64,000 nucleotides of DNA, taken from the NCBI GenBank assembly GCA_001513105.1, contig LFSH01000062.1, positions 1 to 64,000 on the forward strand. The letters are read 5' to 3'. The notes under the pieces are model-generated. The model was not told where the DNA came from. It did no database searches and saw only the letters and a program-made list of their open reading frames with translations. This document shows positions 9,635 through 16,380 of the stretch, one piece after another; position 1 is the first letter of the stretch; each line of letters starts with the position of its first letter. A program made the position numbers and the translations under genes. This stretch comes from Clostridiales bacterium DTU070. GTDB lineage: Bacteria; Bacillota; Clostridia; DSM-8532.

Positions 9635-10554
9635 ATAAAAGTATAAAGAAAAGAAAAATAAGACTCACATTAAGACAGAAAAAAGCCATAACGGGTTTTA
9701 TGTTCATACTGCCTTGGTTCACGGGCTTTATGGTTTACTATGTCAGAAGCCTGGTTCTGAACATACGGTTTTCGTTAAGCAAGGTTGAGATACTGCAGAC
9801 AGGCGGGTACCAGGCAACTTATACAGGGCTCGCAAATTACAGGTTTGCCCTGCTCGAGCATGCCAGGTTCAACCAGGTCCTGGTGGACTCACTCAGGGAT
9901 ATCCTTATCGATATACCGTTTATTATATTCTTCAGCTTGTTTATGGCTATTCTGCTTAATTCAAGGTTCAAGGGAAGAGCTCTCGTCAGGGTCATATTCT
10001 TCCTGCCGATCCTGATGGGCTCAGGTGCAGTGCTGAGGAGCCTTGAGCTTGCAACACAGAATATCATAGGCGGAGCCAGCGCAATGATAGAAGAGCTGTC
10101 AACAGGAACCCAGATTAACATCGGCTTTTTCCTTGATGTAATGGAGGAACTGGGTCTGCCGACTGCACTGGTTGACTATATCACGGGGCTTGTATCCCGG
10201 ATATTCGAAATCGTGAGGGCTTCCAGCGTTCAGATTATTATTTTCCTTGCCGCACTGCAGTCAATACCCAATTCATTGTATGAATGTGCAAAAATCGAGG
10301 GAGCCACGGGCTATGAAACTTTCTGGAAGATTACTTTCCCGATGGTTTCTCCGCTGATACTGACAAATGTAGTATATACAATCGTGGATTTCTTTGTTAA
10401 CAGTGAAGTTGTTGATTTGGCCTATGAAGTGGCTTTTACCAACTACAACTACGGACTGAGCGCTGCAATGAGTACCATAAGCACTGCGGTTATCTGCCTG
10501 ATACTTGTAATCGTCAGCGCTTTGATAACGAAAAGAACCTTCTACTACAATTAG
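9631..10554 (+). CDS. Sugar ABC transporter permease, second system (LplB type)
   Basis: First channel subunit of the second transporter in this locus (307 aa). The basic N-terminus (KKRKIRLTLRQKK) precedes six predicted membrane helices, and the first reads GFMFILPWFTGFMVYY. The EAA loop is SLYECAKIEGATGYETFWKITFPMVSP, near residues 215-245. An unusually long loop between helices 3 and 4 (about residues 140-185) carries an amphipathic stretch. It is coupled to the DUF5696 gene by an ATGA overlap and is followed 15 bases later by its partner. The substrate is inferred to be a mannoside from the linked GH26 and GH130 genes. Confidence 0.88.
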   Translation: MNKSIKKRKIRLTLRQKKAITGFMFILPWFTGFMVYYVRSLVLNIRFSLSKVEILQTGGYQATYTGLANYRFALLEHARFNQVLVDSLRDILIDIPFIIFFSLFMAILLNSRFKGRALVRVIFFLPILMGSGAVLRSLELATQNIIGGASAMIEELSTGTQINIGFFLDVMEELGLPTALVDYITGLVSRIFEIVRASSVQIIIFLAALQSIPNSLYECAKIEGATGYETFWKITFPMVSPLILTNVVYTIVDFFVNSEVVDLAYEVAFTNYNYGLSAAMSTISTAVICLILVIVSALITKRTFYYN

Positions 10555-10569
10555 AAAGGAAGAGGGATT

Positions 10570-11559
10570 TTGAATATCAGGAATGCCAGGGTTTATTACC
10601 GGAAAATAATCGAAAAGGTTAATGACGTCACGTTCAGATCAAGGACCGTTAACAGGTTGAAATCACTGCTTCTTGGGATTTTCAAGTTTGTAATAATCGT
10701 CGGAATGTCATATATTATACTGGGTCCGGTTATCAATATCGTGTGCAATGCCTTCTTTTCACCGTCAGATGTATATAATCCATCGGTATTCATGATCCCG
10801 TTAAATCCCACCCTTGAGAATTTCAGACGGGCTTTTGTGAGACTTGATTACTGGAGTACGCTCGGATATACGATGATATATATTATTTCTCTTACATTGA
10901 TACAGATACTTATTTGTTCAATGGTGGGCTATGGGTTTTCAAGATTTGATTTCCCATTTAAAAAACTCCTGTTCGGCTGTGTAATAGTAACAATCGTGTT
11001 GCCTGCACATGTAATCATGCTTCCCATATATCAGCATTTCAGGATGTGGGATGTTTTCGGAATTATCCGGTCAATCAGGGGTGAGCCGATAAACCTGCTT
11101 TCACAGCAAACACCGATGTACCTGATGACTATATTAGGCACAGGTCTCAGATCGGGTCTGTACATATATATCTTCCGGCAGTTTTTCAGGGGCCTGCCAA
11201 AGGAAATTGAAGAAGCCGCCCTGATAGACGGGGCCGGAACATGGCATACATATTTCAGAATAATGCTCAGGAATGCCATGCCCGCGGCTATCTCGGTGGC
11301 AGTATTCTCGATGGTATGGCAGTACAATGATATGTTCTATGCAAGGCTGTTTTCAATTCCAACAAGTAAAAACCTGACTTTCAGGTTATCAACCATCCAG
11401 GCGACGATAGAGTTCGTGGACCAGATCAAGGATCCGATGATATCACAGCTTGCGGTGTACGCCGGTATAACGCTTGTTTTACTGCCCATACTTATTATCT
11501 ATTTCGTACTGCAAAAATATTTCGTAGAGGGTATAGAAAGAAGCGGTATTGTCGGATAA
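10570..11559 (+). CDS. Sugar ABC transporter permease, second system (LplC type)
   Basis: Second channel subunit (329 aa). It starts at TTG behind a strong SD (aaaggaagagg, 10555-10565). About 30 cytosolic residues lead to six predicted membrane helices. The EAA loop is IEEAALIDGAGTWHTYFRIML, near residues 215-240. The C-terminal end, FVEGIERSGIVG, is the typical tail of this subfamily. It lies directly before the second solute-binding protein, completing a permease-permease-binding protein set distinct from the first set at 111-4931. Confidence 0.9.
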   Translation: MNIRNARVYYRKIIEKVNDVTFRSRTVNRLKSLLLGIFKFVIIVGMSYIILGPVINIVCNAFFSPSDVYNPSVFMIPLNPTLENFRRAFVRLDYWSTLGYTMIYIISLTLIQILICSMVGYGFSRFDFPFKKLLFGCVIVTIVLPAHVIMLPIYQHFRMWDVFGIIRSIRGEPINLLSQQTPMYLMTILGTGLRSGLYIYIFRQFFRGLPKEIEEAALIDGAGTWHTYFRIMLRNAMPAAISVAVFSMVWQYNDMFYARLFSIPTSKNLTFRLSTIQATIEFVDQIKDPMISQLAVYAGITLVLLPILIIYFVLQKYFVEGIERSGIVG

Positions 11560-11611
11560 AACGGGCTTTATGCCTGTACATATATAAAATATTATGATTG
11601 GAGGGGTTTTT

Positions 11612-13105
11612 GTGAAACAGACTGGCAAAAAGATCATTGCAGCATTGTTGATTCTTACCATGGTCCTGGCATTTACGGCATGCGGCGGCGGATATCAGGG
11701 CCGGGATCAAACAGCATCGGGCGGTAAGTCCACAGACCAGGGAACATCAACGGATACCGGTAAAACCGACACAAAACCGACAGAAAAACCCGAGCCGACC
11801 AAAGCAGCAGAGGAAAATGACCAGTATCCGGCATTTGATCTGGGAGGAAGGACAATAAAGGTCGGTATATGGTGGGATTACTACTACACCAGTGAGCATG
11901 ACGCCATTGAGGATGATCCCGGTTTAAGCAACGTTGTAACCGCCCAGATGAAACTGGACAATGTCAGGAGGATAGAGGAGAAATACAACTGCAGGATTGT
12001 CTATGTAAACCTTGGCTGGGACGGTGTAATTGAAAGCATTAACAGATCAATTGCAGCAGGTACCCCGGAATGCGATATCTACCTGACAGACCTCCAGTTC
12101 GGAATCCCTGCGGTAGCAAACGGTCTGGCTCAAAAGCTGGAAGATATAGTTCCCGGGTATACGGATATGTTTGACAAGCAGATAATCCTTAAGCCCATGG
12201 ACAGTTCGACATTAGGCGGTACATACCTGTTTACCGAACAGGGATTGCCGCAGAACGGCATATACCTGGGTTACAACTGGACAATGATGGAAGAACTCGG
12301 CTTTGAAGATCCGCAGGAACTTTACAGGAAAGGACAGTGGACATGGGAGAAGTTCAGGGAATATGCAGCAGCGGGTACCAGGGACACGAACAACGACGGA
12401 ACAGTTGATATTTATGGATTTGGCGGAATATTCACCGATCTTGTCAACGGGTTGGTTATGAACAACGGCGGATCAATAGCTGCCGGAAAGAACGAGGGAA
12501 TCAGCTCGAAAGCTACCGTTGAAGCTCTTGAGTTAATCAACCAGCTGTATAATGTAGACCTTTCGGCAAGGCCATGGAATGCTGACGACTGGAACGATAA
12601 CCTGCTTGCGTGGTCCGATGGCAAGGTTATGATGTGGACTGCACAGGCCTGGGCATTGAAACAGGAAGTTGATGCAGCTATCAGCGAAGGTTCTGAACTG
12701 CCGTTTGAATACAGGATTGTGCCTTATCCGGCCGGACCAAGCGGAGATAAGAAAATTTACAGTCCTGTATCAGGCAACTGGTATATGATTCCTGTGGGGG
12801 TAAAGGAACCGGGCAAGGTATTCCAGGTATTCGAGGAATTCATGAACTGGCATAAGGGAGATACATCCCTGAGGGATGATCCTACATGGTTTGAAAGCTG
12901 TTTCATGAGAATGGAAGATGTTGAAATGGCATACGAATGCGGCAGGAATCTCAAGCTGGATCTTTGGCTGAGCCTTCCTGGCTTTGATTTTGGTGAAAGT
13001 ATCTGGTGGCCCGTTGTTGTAAACAAGACCAGCACTGTATCACAGGCTGTTGAAGCTGCCAAACCCGTACTCCAGGATGCACTTGATGCTTTCTGGTCGA
13101 AATAG
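11612..13105 (+). CDS. Extracellular solute-binding lipoprotein
   Basis: Binding protein of the second transporter (497 aa). A type II signal peptide ends in the lipobox FTAC followed by a Gly-rich and then Thr/Lys/Pro-rich linker, so it should be lipid-anchored to the membrane. The mature protein has the family 1 sugar-binding fold, with motifs such as LYRKGQWTWEKFREYA and AWALKQEVDAA. I chose GTG 11612 over the in-frame ATG at 11594 because the SD ggaggggt (11600-11607) lies between them and gives a normal signal peptide. It follows its permeases by about 50 bases. Strong translation signals are expected, since binding proteins are made in excess over the channel. Confidence 0.9.
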   Translation: MKQTGKKIIAALLILTMVLAFTACGGGYQGRDQTASGGKSTDQGTSTDTGKTDTKPTEKPEPTKAAEENDQYPAFDLGGRTIKVGIWWDYYYTSEHDAIEDDPGLSNVVTAQMKLDNVRRIEEKYNCRIVYVNLGWDGVIESINRSIAAGTPECDIYLTDLQFGIPAVANGLAQKLEDIVPGYTDMFDKQIILKPMDSSTLGGTYLFTEQGLPQNGIYLGYNWTMMEELGFEDPQELYRKGQWTWEKFREYAAAGTRDTNNDGTVDIYGFGGIFTDLVNGLVMNNGGSIAAGKNEGISSKATVEALELINQLYNVDLSARPWNADDWNDNLLAWSDGKVMMWTAQAWALKQEVDAAISEGSELPFEYRIVPYPAGPSGDKKIYSPVSGNWYMIPVGVKEPGKVFQVFEEFMNWHKGDTSLRDDPTWFESCFMRMEDVEMAYECGRNLKLDLWLSLPGFDFGESIWWPVVVNKTSTVSQAVEAAKPVLQDALDAFWSK

Positions 13106-13163
13106 GATTCAGACATGGCCAGTAACAGACTAAAACATTTAAATAACTGCTGAAACAGTCGAG

Positions 13164-13208
13164 CAGGTTGCAATGCTTAATGTCGCGGTTTTACAGCATT
13201 GCAACCTG
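13164..13208 (+). other. Perfect inverted repeat between binding protein and mannanase genes
   Basis: The 13-base arms caggttgcaatgc (13164-13176) and gcattgcaacctg (13196-13208) are perfect complements around a 19-base loop. No T-run follows, so this is not a simple terminator. A second, smaller inverted repeat (gtaaggct 13222-13229, agccttac 13248-13255) ends 5 bases before the mannanase SD. Possible roles are mRNA stabilisation of the upstream binding-protein transcript, an operator, or control of translation downstream. Confidence 0.7.
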
Positions 13209-13274
13209 TTCAGAATACATGGTAAGGCTAACTCCGTAAAGCCGGCCAGCCTTACTGTTTGGAGGTATATGTAT

Positions 13275-14771
13275 ATGTACAGGAGCCTGATAAAAGTTAT
13301 ATCCATATTCATAATACCCGTTTTACTGGCCGGCTGCAATACCAATGACAAAACTTCGATCGAAGATATTCCATCATTCAAACTCCTGATAGAAGCAGAA
13401 GATGCAGCCGTTACAACCGGTAATGTGAGAGTGGAAAACACGCACAGGGGTTTTTCGGGAACAGGTTATTTAACAGGTATTGAAAATGAAGGTGACACGG
13501 TTTCCTTTACCGTTGACATTCCCGAAAGCGGGTTTTATAACCTGAATTTTATCAGTTCAAGTTATGGAGGGTACAAGGAAAATTACATATATATCAATGA
13601 AGAACAGGCAGGAATCATAAAAACCGACGGGGACGATTTCCATGACTCGGTGCTGAAAAGAGTGTATTTGTCTGAAGGGACACAGGAGATAAAAGTGAAA
13701 AAATTCTGGGGGTGGATACGTCTGGATGCTTTGGAAATAACGGCTTCTCCTCCGCTTGACGAGTCTGTCTACGAAGTATCTGCCGAACTTGCGGACCCCA
13801 GGGCAACGGAAAGCGCCAAAAGGCTGATGCAGTATCTGGCCGATATGTACGGCAGGTATATAATATCCGGGCAATACAGCGACAGGGGCATCAGCGGCCC
13901 GGAGTTCAGGGCCATAAAAGAGGCAACGGGAAAATACCCTGCAATCCTGGGCCTTGATTTTATTGAAAACACCCCGTCAAGGGCAGCCCATGGTTCTGTG
14001 GGAAATAGCGTAGCGTATGCGATTGAGTTCGCTGAAAAAGGCGGAATTGTAACTTTTTGCTGGCACTGGAACGCACCCGAACCATACCTGTACAATACTT
14101 CTGATATTCCCTGGTGGAAGGGGTTTTATACCGAAGGTACGAGTATAGATCTGAAAGCGATTATGGATGGCGAGGATCCGGTAGGGTATGACCTGTTGTT
14201 ACGGGATATTGATGTTATTGCCGAACAGTTGAAACGACTGCAGGAGGCTGATGTGCCTGTTTTGTGGAGACCTCTGCACGAAGCAGCCGGCGGTTGGTTC
14301 TGGTGGGGTGCATCAGGCCCGGAACCCTACATCAGGTTGTACAAACTGCTTTTTGACCGGCTGACCAACACGCATGACATTCATAACCTGATTTGGGTAT
14401 GGAACGGCCAGGATCCAGAGTGGTATCCCGGGGACGAGTATGTTGACGTTATTGGTATTGATATCTATCCGGGAGAAAGGGTGTACAGTTCGCAGGCGGC
14501 TAAATTCAATGAGATCCTGGAATGGACGGGTAAGAATAAAATTATTGCGTTAACCGAAAACGGGTGTTTATTCGATCCTGATTTGGCTTTTCGGGACAAG
14601 ACCATATGGTCATATTTCGGGACATGGAGCGGAGAATTCATTGTCCTGAATAAAACATATACTCTGTCAGAGAAATACAATGAAAGGCATATGATTGACA
14701 AGGTGTATAACCATGACAATGTAATTACTCTGGACGAGTTGCCGGATTTAAAGACATACAGCAGCAATTAG
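13275..14771 (+). CDS. GH26 beta-mannanase lipoprotein with N-terminal CBM-like domain
   Basis: An endo-type beta-1,4-mannan hydrolase of glycoside hydrolase family 26 (498 aa). The signal peptide ends in the lipobox LLAGC, so the enzyme is displayed on the cell surface. A CBM35-like module opens with LLIEAEDA (about residues 35-160). The GH26 (beta/alpha)8 barrel follows: HWNAPEP, then the acid/base Glu336 in RPLHEAAGGWFWW, and the nucleophile Glu428 in ALTENG. I moved the start to ATG 13275 because ggaggt (13261-13266) is 8 bases upstream; a longer reading frame would begin inside the inverted repeat at 13164-13208. The GH130 gene follows after 13 bases, so polymer cleavage and intracellular processing are co-expressed. 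Activity on mannan rather than beta-1,3-xylan or lichenan is the family's usual case but is not proven. Confidence 0.88.
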   Translation: MYRSLIKVISIFIIPVLLAGCNTNDKTSIEDIPSFKLLIEAEDAAVTTGNVRVENTHRGFSGTGYLTGIENEGDTVSFTVDIPESGFYNLNFISSSYGGYKENYIYINEEQAGIIKTDGDDFHDSVLKRVYLSEGTQEIKVKKFWGWIRLDALEITASPPLDESVYEVSAELADPRATESAKRLMQYLADMYGRYIISGQYSDRGISGPEFRAIKEATGKYPAILGLDFIENTPSRAAHGSVGNSVAYAIEFAEKGGIVTFCWHWNAPEPYLYNTSDIPWWKGFYTEGTSIDLKAIMDGEDPVGYDLLLRDIDVIAEQLKRLQEADVPVLWRPLHEAAGGWFWWGASGPEPYIRLYKLLFDRLTNTHDIHNLIWVWNGQDPEWYPGDEYVDVIGIDIYPGERVYSSQAAKFNEILEWTGKNKIIALTENGCLFDPDLAFRDKTIWSYFGTWSGEFIVLNKTYTLSEKYNERHMIDKVYNHDNVITLDELPDLKTYSSN

Positions 14772-14784
14772 AGGAGGATTTGCA

Positions 14785-15801
14785 ATGAGTAAAGTGAAAA
14801 TGTTTACCGATAATCTGCCCAATATTCCCTGGCAGGATAAGCCTGAAGGATTTAACGGACCGGTATGGAGATATTCTGAAAATCCGATCACGGGAAGAAA
14901 TCCATCGCCTGGAATAGCAAGAATTTTTAACAGTGCGGTAGTTCCCTATAACGGAGAGTTTGTCGGAGTCTTCCGGGGAGAGCAGCTTGACGGAATATCC
15001 CATTTGTATCTTGGTTTCAGCAGGGACGGAATAAAATGGGAATTTGAAAATGAAAAGATCAAATTTGTCAATGAAAATGGAGAACCGTTCATGCCAGGGT
15101 ATGCATATGACCCGAGGCTGATAAAAATTGAAGATACATACTACATCATATGGTGCACCGATTTTTGGGGAGCGGCCCTGGGCCTGGCAAGGACCAAAGA
15201 CTTCAGGTATTTTGTAAGGATGGAAAACCCGTGCATGCCGTTTAACAGGAACGGTGTGCTGTTCCCAAGGAAGATAAATGGTAATTATGTAATGTTGTCA
15301 AGACCTAGTGATAACGGACACACCCCATTTGGAGACATATTCCTGAGCGAAAGCCCTGATTTGGTATACTGGGGCAGGCACAGGCATGTTATGTCAAGGG
15401 GCAGGCAGTGGTGGCAGTCACTGAAAATCGGAAGCGGAGCTGCACCCATAGAAACCAGTGAAGGCTGGCTGCTGTTCTACCATGGCGTAGTTGGCACGTG
15501 CAGCGGCTATGTTTACAGCATGGGTGCATGCATACTGGATATAGACAATCCATCAATAGTAAAATACAGGGCCGGCAGCTATGTGCTGACTCCTGAAGAG
15601 TGGTACGAGGAAAGAGGATTTGTTCCCAATGTGGTATTTCCTTGTGCTACGCTGAATGATGCTGCTACAGGGAGGATTGCCATTTACTACGGTGCAGCGG
15701 ACAGTTACGTGGCACTCGCGTTTACCACGGTGGATGAAATTGTTGATTTTATCAAGGAACATAATGCGCTTACAGATGATGACAGAAGCATTGGAATATA
15801 G
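14785..15801 (+). CDS. GH130 beta-mannoside phosphorylase family protein
   Basis: A cytosolic enzyme of glycoside hydrolase family 130 (338 aa, no signal peptide) with a five-bladed beta-propeller fold. Family hallmarks are NPSPGIARIFNSAVV near residues 37-55, and the YDPRL motif whose Asp109 matches the general acid of the family. Characterised members phosphorolyse mannosyl-glucose or beta-1,4-mannooligosaccharides to mannose 1-phosphate, while a few hydrolyse beta-1,2-mannosides. I cannot assign the subfamily from sequence. The SD gaggagga (14770-14777) precedes the ATG, and the gene ends the locus before a strong terminator. With the surface GH26 it makes a plausible cut-import-phosphorolyse route. 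Confidence 0.85.
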   Translation: MSKVKMFTDNLPNIPWQDKPEGFNGPVWRYSENPITGRNPSPGIARIFNSAVVPYNGEFVGVFRGEQLDGISHLYLGFSRDGIKWEFENEKIKFVNENGEPFMPGYAYDPRLIKIEDTYYIIWCTDFWGAALGLARTKDFRYFVRMENPCMPFNRNGVLFPRKINGNYVMLSRPSDNGHTPFGDIFLSESPDLVYWGRHRHVMSRGRQWWQSLKIGSGAAPIETSEGWLLFYHGVVGTCSGYVYSMGACILDIDNPSIVKYRAGSYVLTPEEWYEERGFVPNVVFPCATLNDAATGRIAIYYGAADSYVALAFTTVDEIVDFIKEHNALTDDDRSIGI

Positions 15802-15814
15802 CACATCAATGAAC

Positions 15815-15860
15815 AACTGCCCGCGGAGTCGGTTTGTATCCGCTTTCCGGGCAGTTTTTT
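15815..15860 (+). terminator. Intrinsic terminator of the mannan locus
   Basis: The arms aactgcccg (15815-15823) and cgggcagtt (15848-15856) form a perfect 9-bp stem and are followed by a run of six T. It lies 14 bases after the GH130 stop. Confidence 0.85.
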
Positions 15861-16027
15861 CATCTCTTTACCTTTCCTGAAACTTCTTTCTGTAAATATC
15901 GTTATATATTATATATTGAACAGATTATCTTGGTTAAGGCTTAATGCCCAATATCAGTCAGTCGGTTGCGCTGATACAGGTTATTGCATGGCAAGGCTGC
16001 TGATGAATATCTTTTTAAATTTGGTGG

Positions 16028-16234
16028 TAAAGATATCGTGCGAATGCTCGGAAGCAGACGCTTCGTTTGCAAGAGCTGCGCGGTTCAGCTCGGGCAAGCC
16101 AAAACTCGCAGAAATGCTAAAAATAAATAAAGTATGAAGCATTTTTGCTCCGTTGGCTTGCTAATCCTCGCTCTGACTACGAGGCTCTACGCTGCACTCC
16201 GCTAAAATCTTCTTCGCATTGCACGATATCTTTT
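16028..16234. repeat. MITE-like inverted-repeat element, copy 1
   Basis: About 207 bases lie between terminal inverted repeats: aaagatatcgtgc at the left and gcacgatatcttt at the right, extended by one-gap homology to gaatgc/gcattg. The two halves are diverged inverted copies of one roughly 90-base unit. The unit reads outward from a central AT-rich segment (agcatttttgc at 16138-16148 against gcagaaatgct at 16109-16119). The same unit, in the same orientation as the right half, recurs at 32583-32669. Nothing in it codes convincingly; a 73-codon frame at 15916-16137 runs into it and looks accidental. The gap from 15861 to 16380 otherwise shows no gene. It could be a MITE, a decayed element end or a structured RNA. 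Confidence 0.65.
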
Positions 16235-16380
16235 GTAAACCGTCAGCGCGGCACTTACATCAGCACCGGCCGGGATGAATTATTTTGTGTTATGTGATAA
16301 AATGGAAAGGATGCAGGTCATTTACTTCGTTGCATTATATATCGAAAAATAAATGATTAATACAGGGCAGAGATGCAGAC

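Noticed and set aside
15916..16137. A 73-codon plus-strand frame between the mannan locus and the activase gene
   Set aside because: It runs into the inverted-repeat element, has no SD and no recognisable protein features.
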